This document shows positions 10,138 to 19,252 of a stretch of DNA of 64,000 nucleotides, piece after piece (the stretch's first letter is position 1; each line of letters opens with the position of its first letter). The stretch lies in the NCBI RefSeq assembly GCF_052056485.1, contig NZ_CP183948.1, forward strand, positions 2,232,001 through 2,296,000, read 5' to 3'. The translations under genes were made by a program, and so were the position numbers. This DNA comes from Paenibacillus_AQ nitricinens. GTDB taxonomy: Bacteria; Bacillota; Bacilli; Paenibacillales; Paenibacillaceae. The notes under the pieces were generated by a model, which saw only the letters and a list, made by a program, of their open reading frames with translations, was not told the origin of the DNA and ran no database searches.

Positions 10138-10236
10138 GTGTTGGATATGAGTGCATCTGGAAATGATTATCCAGAAAAGTGTCTGAGCAAGGAGGAGGGG
10201 ATACGCGCACGAAGAGAACTTATATTTGAAGAATGA
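10138..10236 (+). CDS. Possible 32-codon upstream ORF
   Basis: GTG 10138 follows AGGTGG (10125-10130) by 7 bases, and the frame MLDMSASGNDYPEKC... ends at TGA 10234-10236. The peptide is hydrophilic and unlike any family I know. It could be a leader peptide influencing the large downstream gene, or chance. Support is only the ribosome binding site and position. Confidence 0.25.
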   Translation: MLDMSASGNDYPEKCLSKEEGIRARRELIFEE

Positions 10237-10253
10237 ATGACAATGAAGCTTAT

Positions 10254-10267
10254 TGTAAGCGTTTACT
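10254..10267 (+). promoter_or_regulatory. Candidate CcpA cre site
   Basis: TGTAAGCGTTTACT matches the cre consensus TGWNANCGNTNWCA at every position except the last. It lies 63 bases before the preferred start, so CcpA bound here would block transcription when better sugars are present. Confidence 0.7.
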
Positions 10268-10329
10268 GCAGCAGGGCCAGATGCGTACTAAGTTCTTTCA
10301 ATCCTAAGAAAGCGGGTGAAGCACGGAAG

Positions 10330-13300
10330 ATGAAGAGAAATAAAATGGGGAATAAAATACTTATTGTGTTATTGTCGTGGGTCTTCATTTGTTCATCTCT
10401 ATTTCCCTCTACAACCTTTGGAGTGCAACCAGCCAGTGCGGATTCAGGTCCAATAACTTTGCGATATGATTTTGGAACGGCAACAAGTCCTGTAATGAGT
10501 AGTTATACAGCTGTGCATGAATCTAAGCTGTATACGAAGGAGCTAGGATATGGTCTAGATCAGGCGGTTGCCTCAAGAAATCGCTCGGGCGGAGATGAAC
10601 TGACTAATGATTTTATATTGGGATTGTCTTACGCCTTTCTAGTGGATCTTCCTAATGGGGATTACGATGTGACTGTATTCTCAGGAGATTTATTGGCAGG
10701 CACAAGTACAACCAAAACTACGATTACCTTAGAAGGTGTTACGGCTGGTTCATTAAGCAGCAAGCAGGCTGTAAATCAAGCCACCTACCGCACGGCTGTC
10801 CATGACGGTCAACTGACCGTTGGCATTACGGGTACAGGGGTTGGCGGGTATTTAAATGGACTTACGATTCAGCAAATCGTGCCGGGTCCGCTGCAGGCTC
10901 CTGAGAGCTTAGCGGTTACGAATCTCTCGCCCGCTGCGGTCTCCCTCGGGTGGAGCAGCGTGACAGAAGCAGTCTATTACAATATATATCGGACAGAGCT
11001 TCCTAGCGGGGCTATTCAATCGATTGGTCAAGTTGCTGCGACCAACTACGTGGATTCAGACGTAAATCAAGGCAGTGGCTACATCTATAATGTGTCTGCT
11101 GTTAAAGGCAGCGGTGAGGAGTCTGCTTTGAGTGCATCTGTGACAGTAGATAAAATTCCGGAGGCAGAGGTTCCGGCAGCACCAACGGGCCTTTCGATTG
11201 TCAGCGTAGGTGCGAGTTCTGTTCAGCTAAGTTGGAACAACGTGGCGGGAGCTACCCGTTATACAATCTTAAGATCTGATTCAGCAGATGGATCCTTCCA
11301 GGAGATTGGGCAGTCGGAAAAGACGACATTTACGGATGTAGCAGTAGATACCTCTAAGCGTCAATATTTTGGGGTAAAAGCTGCTAATGGCCAAGGACAA
11401 TCCCAGTTATCTAACAAAGTGGAAAGTATGGTATACACGCCACCTGTAACATTGCCAGAAGGAAATGTATATTCCTTTGATTTTGGCCCAGGTGCTGCGG
11501 CGGAAGGTTATCTTAAGGTCGATGCGGGGGTATCTTATTCCTCTGCGGTTAAATATGGATTTACGGATATATCAAAGGTAACTGCTGTAGACCGGGGAAC
11601 CTCTGATCCTTTACGATCGGATTTGGTGGTCCCTAAGGATACTGCCTTTAATGTAGATTTACCGAATGGTGACTATACTGTGTCACTTATCGCTGGAGAT
11701 AGCGCCGGAGATACGGACATTGGCATCAAAGTAGAATCCATTCAAAAAGTTCAACAGACGAGCAAAACATCAGGTCAGTATTTGGAAATGAGCTTTGACA
11801 TCGCTTTGGTGGATGGACAAATGAACTTGGCGTTCTCTGGCACTAAGCCTAATATCAATGCACTGGTGATTACTAAGCAGCCAGACCGTCCTGCTAATGA
11901 ATTGCCTACAGTTTATATTGCGGGTGATTCAACTGTGCAGACTTATGATCCTTACTGGATACCACAGGCTGGCTGGGGACAAATGATTCCTGATTTCTTT
12001 AGTGAGGAAGTAACGTTTAAGAATCACGCTATAGGAGGCCGCAGCTCTAAGTCATTTATTGTAGAGGGGCGGCTGGATGAAGTACTGCGAAAGATACAGC
12101 CAGGTGATTATTTCCTTATCCAATTTGGTCACAATGACGCAACGATCAGCGTTCCTGATCGGTATGCCTCTCCAGCAGATTATAAAAATTATTTAAAAAC
12201 GTATGTCGAGGGAGCCAGACAAAGAGGAGCGACTCCGATTCTGGTGACCCCGATGGGACGTAGAGATTATAATGCTGCCACGGAACAATTTAATGTGAGT
12301 TTCCCTGAATATGTGCAGGCAATGAAAGAGGTAGCGAATGAGCTGCATGTGGAATTGGTTGATCTTAGCGCGCTAAGTGTCGCTTATTACAACGCGATCG
12401 GTTTTGCAGCTACACGATCGGTGTTCCTTCACCTCGATGCAGGGATATATGGTGCTTTCCCGAATGGGTCGACAGACGATACTCACTTTCAAGAGTACGG
12501 AGCGATTCAAATGGCTCGTCTGCTGGCCAAAGGAATAGAGCAATTAAACATTCCGCTCTCCAGTTTTGTAGAGGACATTAAGCAGCCAGAAACAGTGCCT
12601 GCCAAGCCAAAAGGTCTTGTAGCGGGAAGTATCAGTAATGCAGGTGCAGTACTGAAATGGGATAATGTAGAGGGCGCTGATATTTATAAAATCTATCGTA
12701 AGCTGGCGTCAGAAGCTGAAACTGCTTACGTATTGGCGGGAACTGCCACTATTCCAGCTTTAACATTAAGCGGAATGGCGGAAGGTAACAGCTACTCCGT
12801 TCGAGTGACTGCAGTAAACGGATTAGGTGAGTCTGAGCCTTCAGATGAAGTTAAGCTGACTACGAAGTCCGCACAATATCGTTATGATTTTGGACCTGTT
12901 GGCTCACCCGTTGCCGCCGGTTATACGGAAGTGAACCGTAATGTACTTTATACAGCAGAACGTGGTTATGGCTTGTCCTCAAGTGAAGGTATGAGTGATC
13001 GAGATCGCGGTAGTGCGACTGATGCACTTCGTAGAGATTTCGTGATCTATTTTGGAGGCTCGTATGAATTTAAAGTGGATTTACCGAATGGTTATTATTC
13101 CGTTAAGACTTATACCGGAGATTGGATTGGTTCTACCAAGACGAACGTAGCGATTGAAGGCAAAGATTATGGAACAGTCTCCTCAGGTAAGGAAAATATT
13201 GCTGAGAAGCTGTATAACCAGATCGCTGTCAAAGACGGTCAGATGAATCTTGTTTTTAGCGGCACAACGGCTCATCTCAATGGACTTGAAATCACACCTC

Positions 13301-16300
13301 TATTATTAGCCCCAACGAATCTGAAACTAGGTAGTCTGGACTTAAACAATGAGCCTATCGCAGCTAATCTATCTTGGGATGGTATGGATAGTGCGCTGAG
13401 ATACCGAGTTTATCGTCAAGCAACGGTTGCGAACAGTGCAGAGCTGCTGGGCGAGACAACAGAGCCGCTTTACACAGATACCACTGCGGATATCGGTATG
13501 GAATACATCTATACGGTAACTTCGGTAGATAGCACGGGACTGGAATCCGTAACATCTAATGCCTTAAAGGTATCTATGATTGATCCATCTGTAGCAAAAG
13601 CAACCGTACCTAGTGGTCTAGCAGTACAATCTACGAACAAAAATGATGTGACCTTTACATGGAATGAGGTATCGGATGCAAGGATGTTCAACATTTATCG
13701 TGCGAAATCCGCGGATGGTGAGTTCATTCTAATCGGCAAATCATTCGAAGCTTCATACACAGACACCACCATTCTAAGTACAATTCCTTACTATTACAAA
13801 GTTGCCTCGGTAAATGCAGGCGGTATCTCTGATCTTTCCGCTACGCTGGAAACCTCAGCGGTGACAACACTATATCGGAAGATGGAGGCGCTGGATCGTG
13901 CGCCTGTAGCGGTTAAGACAGATGAGGGCATTTATATCAGCTGGCGGATGTTAGGTCTGGACCCGGAATCGATCGGTTTCAATCTGTATCGCGGGGAAGA
14001 GAAGCTAAATGATTCGTTGATTACGCAAAGCACGAACTATCTCGATCCTTCCGGCACAGCTGATGCCAAATATAGAATCACATCGGTATACAATGGAATC
14101 GAAAAATCTGTTTCAGAAGAATTCAGCGTATGGCAGAAGCAGTACCTATCAGTTCCCTTGCAAAAACCAGCAGATGATTACACCAAAGACGGTCAGCCTT
14201 ATACGTATAGTGCAGGGGATGCAAGTCTAGGGGATGTGGATGGTGATGGGGTCTACGAAATCATCATGTTATGGTCGCCTTCGAACAGCAAAGATAACTC
14301 CCAGGCAGGTTATACAGGACTAGTCTATATGGATGCTTATAAGCTAGATGGCACACGTTTATGGCGGATTAATTTAGGGCCTAATATTCGTGCTGGTGCG
14401 CATTATTCACCGTTCATGGTTTACGATTTGGACAGTGATGGGCGTGCTGAGATTATGATGAAGACAGCAGATGGTACGGTTGATGGTCAAGGTACTTTGA
14501 TCGGTGATGCTAGTGCAGACTATCGCAACAGCTCGGGTTATGTGCTTCTCGGCAATGAGTATTTAACAGTGTTCGAAGGGGCAACAGGCCGGGCAATGGA
14601 TACGGTTAGTTATGATCCGCCGCGTGGTGATGTGGGCGCTTGGGGCGATGCCTATGGTAATCGGGTGGACCGCTTTTTGGCAGCTGTAGCTTACTTAGAT
14701 GGTGAACAGCCAAGCGTGATTTTCAGTCGTGGTTATTACACTAGAACTGTACTTGCAGCGTATAACTATCGCGGAGGTAAGCTAGAGAAGGTATGGCGAT
14801 TTGATAGTAATGAAGAAGGGTATGGCGATTACGCAGGGCAAGGGAACCATAATCTTTCAGTAGGAGATGTAGATGGTGACGGCAAGGACGAAATAACCTT
14901 CGGCGCGATGGCCATTGATGATGATGGATTGCCGCTGTACAATACAAAGCTTGGTCATGGGGATGCGATCCATTTCGGAGATCTTGATCCAACCAGACCG
15001 GGGCTGGAGGTCTTTGATGTACATGAGCATACCGATTCCAAGTATGGTATTGAAATGCGTGATGCAGCTACAGGGGAAACCTTATGGGGTGTGTTCACAG
15101 GAATTGATACTGGACGCGGAATGTCAGCAGATATTGACCCGCGTTATGCTGGGGAAGAGGTATGGGCTGCAACGATCACCAATGAAGTGCAGATCCCTGT
15201 TACAGGCGTATACAGTGCTCAGGGAGAGCTAATTACGAATAAGCTGCCTTCCTCTACGAATTTCGGCATTTGGTGGGATGGTGATCTTTTACGGGAATTG
15301 CTGGATTCTAATCGAGTGGATAAGTGGGATTACACCAACCAGACAACAGCTAATTTGTTGACGGCTACTGGAGCTTCTTCTAATAATGGCACTAAGGCGA
15401 ACCCAAGCTTACAGGCGGATCTGTTCGGGGATTGGCGTGAAGAAGTGATCTGGCGCGCAACGGACAGTTCTGAATTACGAATCTATACAACAACGGATAT
15501 GACAGATTATCGTATTCGAACTTTGATGCATGATCCGATCTACCGACTGGGAGTGGCTTGGCAGAACGTGGGTTATAATCAACCTCCGCATCCTGGATTC
15601 TTTCTTGGCGAAGGCATGGAACAACCTGCGGCGCCAAAAATTCAATATGTTGGTTCTCCGGGGGAAACAGAAGATACTACACCACCTGCAATTACGGGTT
15701 TACCTTCTACTCAAATGAGTGAATCGGAGGTTTTGAAAATACAGGTCGTAGCAGAAGATCCTGAATCGGGTGTTCGTAGTTTGGATATCACCTTTGATGG
15801 AAAAGAAGTTGCCTATGGTGATGAGATTGCCCTAACAGGACTTACGGGATCACATACGTTCCTCGCAACAGCTGTGAATAACGCTGGACTCTCGACGACA
15901 GAACAAGTAATTATAGTCGTAAATGGGTCGCAGAAGGCTACAGGAATTCCGGGGCAGCCGGTCCTATCCAATAACAATGGGCAGGATACAGGACTCTTGG
16001 ATGGTGATTACAAAATCACAATGAACATGTGGTGGGGCAATAATGGTACGGTCTACAAGCTATATGAGAACGGTACTTTAATAGACACGCAAACCTTACG
16101 CGATGACTCCCCAACCGCACAGACCGCAGTGGCTAGTGTTACTGGAAAAGAAAACGGTACCTACACCTACACGGCTGAGCTAACTAATTCATTTGGAACA
16201 ACGGTATCTACTTCTCATATGGTTATTGTGAAGGATGCTGCACCAGGTAAGCCAGTGTTATCTAATGACAACTGGGATGGTGATGGAGAGTATAAAGTGA

Positions 16301-16518
16301 CCATGAATCTATGGTGGGGGATGAACGGTAAAGTGTATCGCTTGTATGAGAATGGAGTGCTTATCGATACACAAACTTTAACAGCAAATACTCCGAATGC
16401 CCAAATGGCTTCTACTTCAATCACGAATCGATCTCCAGGTGTTTATGAATACCGTGTAGAACTGATGAATAATCAAGGCGTAAGTGAAAGTACAATTATG
16501 AAAGTCACGGTAAAATAA
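10330..16518 (+). CDS. Secreted RG acetylesterase (CE12) - RG lyase (PL11) fusion
   Basis: Start ATG 10330 is chosen because it begins MKRNKMGNKILIVLL, a standard signal peptide ending near ASA; the earlier in-frame ATG at 10237 would bury it and would place the cre site in coding sequence. Order (residues from 10330): galactose-binding/malectin-like module (38-188), two FN3 (190-370), second malectin-like module (380-515), SGNH esterase (about 525-741; GDST Ser534, DDTH Asp716/His719, GGRS and GHND blocks), FN3, third malectin-like module, two FN3, PL11 rhamnogalacturonan lyase beta-propeller (about 1178-1767; DVDGDG and DLDSDG calcium loops), Ig-like, and two C-terminal repeats with MN(M/L)WWG-YENG cores seen on secreted chitinases. 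It would deacetylate and cleave RG-I outside the cell. Confidence 0.9.
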   Translation: MKRNKMGNKILIVLLSWVFICSSLFPSTTFGVQPASADSGPITLRYDFGTATSPVMSSYTAVHESKLYTKELGYGLDQAVASRNRSGGDELTNDFILGLSYAFLVDLPNGDYDVTVFSGDLLAGTSTTKTTITLEGVTAGSLSSKQAVNQATYRTAVHDGQLTVGITGTGVGGYLNGLTIQQIVPGPLQAPESLAVTNLSPAAVSLGWSSVTEAVYYNIYRTELPSGAIQSIGQVAATNYVDSDVNQGSGYIYNVSAVKGSGEESALSASVTVDKIPEAEVPAAPTGLSIVSVGASSVQLSWNNVAGATRYTILRSDSADGSFQEIGQSEKTTFTDVAVDTSKRQYFGVKAANGQGQSQLSNKVESMVYTPPVTLPEGNVYSFDFGPGAAAEGYLKVDAGVSYSSAVKYGFTDISKVTAVDRGTSDPLRSDLVVPKDTAFNVDLPNGDYTVSLIAGDSAGDTDIGIKVESIQKVQQTSKTSGQYLEMSFDIALVDGQMNLAFSGTKPNINALVITKQPDRPANELPTVYIAGDSTVQTYDPYWIPQAGWGQMIPDFFSEEVTFKNHAIGGRSSKSFIVEGRLDEVLRKIQPGDYFLIQFGHNDATISVPDRYASPADYKNYLKTYVEGARQRGATPILVTPMGRRDYNAATEQFNVSFPEYVQAMKEVANELHVELVDLSALSVAYYNAIGFAATRSVFLHLDAGIYGAFPNGSTDDTHFQEYGAIQMARLLAKGIEQLNIPLSSFVEDIKQPETVPAKPKGLVAGSISNAGAVLKWDNVEGADIYKIYRKLASEAETAYVLAGTATIPALTLSGMAEGNSYSVRVTAVNGLGESEPSDEVKLTTKSAQYRYDFGPVGSPVAAGYTEVNRNVLYTAERGYGLSSSEGMSDRDRGSATDALRRDFVIYFGGSYEFKVDLPNGYYSVKTYTGDWIGSTKTNVAIEGKDYGTVSSGKENIAEKLYNQIAVKDGQMNLVFSGTTAHLNGLEITPLLLAPTNLKLGSLDLNNEPIAANLSWDGMDSALRYRVYRQATVANSAELLGETTEPLYTDTTADIGMEYIYTVTSVDSTGLESVTSNALKVSMIDPSVAKATVPSGLAVQSTNKNDVTFTWNEVSDARMFNIYRAKSADGEFILIGKSFEASYTDTTILSTIPYYYKVASVNAGGISDLSATLETSAVTTLYRKMEALDRAPVAVKTDEGIYISWRMLGLDPESIGFNLYRGEEKLNDSLITQSTNYLDPSGTADAKYRITSVYNGIEKSVSEEFSVWQKQYLSVPLQKPADDYTKDGQPYTYSAGDASLGDVDGDGVYEIIMLWSPSNSKDNSQAGYTGLVYMDAYKLDGTRLWRINLGPNIRAGAHYSPFMVYDLDSDGRAEIMMKTADGTVDGQGTLIGDASADYRNSSGYVLLGNEYLTVFEGATGRAMDTVSYDPPRGDVGAWGDAYGNRVDRFLAAVAYLDGEQPSVIFSRGYYTRTVLAAYNYRGGKLEKVWRFDSNEEGYGDYAGQGNHNLSVGDVDGDGKDEITFGAMAIDDDGLPLYNTKLGHGDAIHFGDLDPTRPGLEVFDVHEHTDSKYGIEMRDAATGETLWGVFTGIDTGRGMSADIDPRYAGEEVWAATITNEVQIPVTGVYSAQGELITNKLPSSTNFGIWWDGDLLRELLDSNRVDKWDYTNQTTANLLTATGASSNNGTKANPSLQADLFGDWREEVIWRATDSSELRIYTTTDMTDYRIRTLMHDPIYRLGVAWQNVGYNQPPHPGFFLGEGMEQPAAPKIQYVGSPGETEDTTPPAITGLPSTQMSESEVLKIQVVAEDPESGVRSLDITFDGKEVAYGDEIALTGLTGSHTFLATAVNNAGLSTTEQVIIVVNGSQKATGIPGQPVLSNNNGQDTGLLDGDYKITMNMWWGNNGTVYKLYENGTLIDTQTLRDDSPTAQTAVASVTGKENGTYTYTAELTNSFGTTVSTSHMVIVKDAAPGKPVLSNDNWDGDGEYKVTMNLWWGMNGKVYRLYENGVLIDTQTLTANTPNAQMASTSITNRSPGVYEYRVELMNNQGVSESTIMKVTVK

Positions 16519-16534
16519 CTAAGCAATAGTTAAA

Positions 16535-16576
16535 AATGCGCCTACGTCGGTAATATCCGGCTAGGCGCTTTTTCGA
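16535..16576 (+). terminator. Terminator after the RG fusion gene
   Basis: GCGCCTA and TAGGCGC form the base of a hairpin (about 16538-16567) with an inner CGG/CCG step, followed by TTTTTC. Confidence 0.75.
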
Positions 16577-16667
16577 GATTATCTAAGAATTAAAGGATTC
16601 TGCAAGACTATTTTCACTATCATCGTCATATGAATCTAAACAACGAATGATAGGGAGGATTGTAATC

Positions 16668-17132
16668 ATGGAATTGACGGAGATTATCTCTAAGATTGTG
16701 GTAGTCATACATGTTATAGCGGCCATTGTGGGAATTGGACCAGCTTTTGTGCTGCCAATACTGACAAGCTCTGCCAAGACAGGCAGCCAGCTTCGTTTTG
16801 TATTTGGCATGATGAAGACAATAAACAGATTCCCTAAAACGGGTGGGATTACCCTGATCGTTACAGGAATTTTGTTAATGATCATTGATAAAATGGGCTT
16901 GTCGGTGTTGTGGATCAATCTTTCGTTATTATTTTTTATCGTGATAGAAGTCATTATTATTGGATTTGTTGAGCCTCGATTGAAAAAGCTGACCCAGCTC
17001 GTGATGGCGAGTGAAGGCGACGAAATCCCTGTAGGCTACAACGCCGCAATGAACAAGATCGCTCCGTTAGAAGCAGCTGTACATGTGCTCACTATCGTCA
17101 TTATTATATTAATGGTAGTAAAGCCGGTATAA
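16668..17132 (+). CDS. DUF2269-like integral membrane protein
   Basis: A 154-residue protein with four hydrophobic segments (about residues 8-30, 50-75, 80-100 and 130-150) and the IVVVIHVIAAIVGIGPAF opening common in DUF2269 proteins. Function unknown. ATG 16668 is preferred because AGGGAGGA (16652-16659) is 8 bases upstream; the in-frame ATG at 16647 has none. Its last 29 bases overlap the end of the convergent glycosyltransferase gene. Confidence 0.75.
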   Translation: MELTEIISKIVVVIHVIAAIVGIGPAFVLPILTSSAKTGSQLRFVFGMMKTINRFPKTGGITLIVTGILLMIIDKMGLSVLWINLSLLFFIVIEVIIIGFVEPRLKKLTQLVMASEGDEIPVGYNAAMNKIAPLEAAVHVLTIVIIILMVVKPV

Positions 17133-18264
17133 GATCGAAGCGCCTGTTCTCAATGATCTCTTCATAATCGCGAATGAGTCCATCAAAAATGCTCTCCCAC
17201 GAGCGGCCGAGCGCCAGCTGTCGCCCCTCATAACCCATAGCAGCCAGCTTTTGGGGTTGCTCTATACAGGCACAAATCTCACGAATAAAAGCAACAGGGG
17301 AACGAGGTGGGACGATGATTCCGGTGCGGCCGGGTGTAACCAGATCCTTCACCCCGCCTTCATTTACGGCGAGGACAGGCAGTCCAGAGGCCATGGCTTC
17401 AAGGACAACATTACCGAAGGTTTCCGTACTGGAAGGGAAGACGAATAGATTAGCTGAGGCATACAATTGGGCAAGCTCTTCACCGTGTTTGTAGCCCGTA
17501 AACGTGACATTTTGCGGCGCCTGTGCCCGCATTTCTGATAATAAGGGACCGTCTCCAACAACTAACCAATGCACCTGAGCTTGCATAGACTCGGGCAATT
17601 GCTGCATGGCGAGAGCAAGGGTGTTGATATCTTTTTCAGGAGCAATCCTTCCCACATACAGAAGTAATATCGGCGCGGTAATTCCGTAACGATCACGGAC
17701 CTGATGGCTGCGTTTTTTCGGAGTGTAGAGATTGCAGTCGATGCCTCTAGACCAAAGCTTCAAACGTTGAAAACCTTGAGCTTGGAGGGAATCAAGTGTC
17801 TCGTTGGAGGGCGCGAAGGTAGCATCGCAGGACCGATGAAACCACTTCATGTACTTCCAATAAAGAGGAACAATTTTTTTCATCCGATAATATTCAAGAT
17901 AGCGGTCAAAATGGGTATGGTAGGAGGCGACATGAGGCAGGCCAAGCTTTCTCGCATAGCGAAGGCCGCATAGACCGATATTGAACGGAGTAGCCAAATG
18001 CAGCAGATCGGGTCGAAAAGCTTTTAGCTCTGACTGGATGGAGGACATATTCGGCAGCGCGAGTCTACATTCTGGGTATAAGAAAAAGGGGATACTGGTA
18101 ATGGGACGTATGGGATCGGCATAACTGTCTTCAGGAGCAGATTTCGGCGAAAATAGCAGATGCTCGATACCCCGCCGGTTCAAATGAGTGGTTAAGCGCT
18201 GAAGCGTAAGTGAGACACCATTCGTTTGCGGAAGAAATGTGTCTGTAAATAAAGCAAGACGCAT
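17104..18264 (-). CDS. Glycosyltransferase family 4 (GT-B fold)
   Basis: A 386-residue GT-B enzyme: N-terminal MRLALFTDTFLPQTNGVS nucleotide-fold opening with donor-domain GRIAPEKDINTL and the E-x7-E signature in SSTETFGNVVLEAMASGLPV. This pattern is that of MgtA/PimB-type mannosyl- or glucosyltransferases that build lipid-linked sugars at the inner membrane face. The start at 18264 has GGGAGGGG about 6 bases upstream; the longer frame to 18300 has none. The stop lies inside the end of the convergent DUF2269 gene. Nothing links it to pectin use. Confidence 0.85.
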   Translation of the reverse strand: MRLALFTDTFLPQTNGVSLTLQRLTTHLNRRGIEHLLFSPKSAPEDSYADPIRPITSIPFFLYPECRLALPNMSSIQSELKAFRPDLLHLATPFNIGLCGLRYARKLGLPHVASYHTHFDRYLEYYRMKKIVPLYWKYMKWFHRSCDATFAPSNETLDSLQAQGFQRLKLWSRGIDCNLYTPKKRSHQVRDRYGITAPILLLYVGRIAPEKDINTLALAMQQLPESMQAQVHWLVVGDGPLLSEMRAQAPQNVTFTGYKHGEELAQLYASANLFVFPSSTETFGNVVLEAMASGLPVLAVNEGGVKDLVTPGRTGIIVPPRSPVAFIREICACIEQPQKLAAMGYEGRQLALGRSWESIFDGLIRDYEEIIENRRFDLIPALLPLI

Positions 18265-18350
18265 AGAACCCCTCCCAGGTACTCTTGATGTCTTGATCAT
18301 AACAGCCTATTATTTCATGGAGGTCAAACGGATGTTAAACAGAATATAAA

Positions 18351-18387
18351 AATCCACTGTACAAGGTAATGAGGTGTACCGTGGATT
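18351..18387 (-). terminator. Terminator after the TIM-barrel gene
   Basis: AATCCAC-x-GTACA pairs with TGTAC-x-GTGGATT, and T/A tracts follow on both strands. On the minus strand it closes the esterase/TIM-barrel operon. Confidence 0.8.
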
Positions 18388-18409
18388 TTTTTTGTATGAG
18401 ATCTTATAT

Positions 18410-19252
18410 TTACACGTCTTCATATATCCGGTGTAAAAAAGCGATGCTTTCTCTTAGATGCGATTCAGGAGTGCTCTCTAAAATGCCCTGAATATGCGGA
18501 CGCTCGTACTTCATATAACGAAGAATCGGCTCAAACTCAAGCCAGCCCTGACCTACAGGAACAATTTTGATGGCTCCATCTTGCACGATAAAATCTTTTA
18601 AATGAATGATGGCTATTCGATTTCCTAAGAGCTTCAAAGCCTCCATAATAATAGCTTCCTGATGTAAGTAATTTGTAGGTGACATTAGATTTGCGCAATC
18701 CAATATGACCTGAAGATTATTAGAAGGAATCTCATCCAGCAGTCGGCGAGTTAAGGAAGCGGAATACAGCGGATGATGAAGTCCTGCTTCAATACCTACC
18801 GTCACACCAAAACGTTCGGCCTCTGCAACCATTACCTTTACCGAAGTAACGACCTCCTGAAAAGCCTCTTCTGTAAAATTAGCTGTGGTATAGCCCCGGC
18901 CTACACTTCCGGTCTCTGTTCCTACCAGGCTAGCGCCGAAATCTCTGGCCAAGCGAAGATGCGTATTGAATTCGGCTAACGCTTGTGCCCGTTTGAATGG
19001 ATCAGTGTCTATAATATTAACGTAACAGCCAAGCACCGCCATCTGAATACCAGCCTGTCTAAAGGCATTTCCGTAATAACTAGCTGTTCCAGGGCTTATA
19101 GCAGTCAGACTCGGAGTACTGTCAGGAAAAGACTTTTTAAGTGCAAACTGAATATGAGCGAAATTATAAAACTGAATCTTTTCAATTAAATCCTTCAATG
19201 GAACTTGTGTGAAATCATGTGCTCGAACACCCAGATGCAGGGGAATGCCCAT
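18410..19252 (-). CDS. Sugar phosphate isomerase/epimerase-like TIM barrel
   Basis: A 280-residue AP-endonuclease-2-type barrel: GIEAGLHHPL, VILDCANLMSP and IIHLKDF carry the Glu/Asp/His metal ligands usual for this family of sugar isomerases, epimerases and inosose dehydratases. No signal peptide, so cytoplasmic. Its start lies inside the 3' end of the upstream esterase gene (38-base overlap), which argues for translational coupling and a shared role in metabolising RG-derived sugars. The exact reaction cannot be assigned. Confidence 0.8.
   Translation of the reverse strand: MGIPLHLGVRAHDFTQVPLKDLIEKIQFYNFAHIQFALKKSFPDSTPSLTAISPGTASYYGNAFRQAGIQMAVLGCYVNIIDTDPFKRAQALAEFNTHLRLARDFGASLVGTETGSVGRGYTTANFTEEAFQEVVTSVKVMVAEAERFGVTVGIEAGLHHPLYSASLTRRLLDEIPSNNLQVILDCANLMSPTNYLHQEAIIMEALKLLGNRIAIIHLKDFIVQDGAIKIVPVGQGWLEFEPILRYMKYERPHIQGILESTPESHLRESIAFLHRIYEDV

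Larger units (their letters stand above)
9959..10329 (+). promoter_or_regulatory. Long leader of the RG esterase-lyase gene
   Basis: About 370 bases without a large gene. It holds GTTTA-N8-TAAAC (about 10077-10094), TCTGGA-N8-TCCAGA (10156-10175), a 32-codon frame (10138-10236), a polypurine run GGAGGAGGGG (10191-10200) and a cre site (10254-10267). I cannot assign a definite -35/-10. Confidence 0.5.

Noticed and set aside
10237..10329. Upstream in-frame start of the RG esterase-lyase gene
   Set aside because: It would place 31 non-hydrophobic residues before the signal peptide and put the cre site in coding sequence.
16583..16954. Minus-strand frame of 123 codons
   Set aside because: Antisense of the DUF2269-like membrane gene, no ribosome binding site, no recognisable motif.
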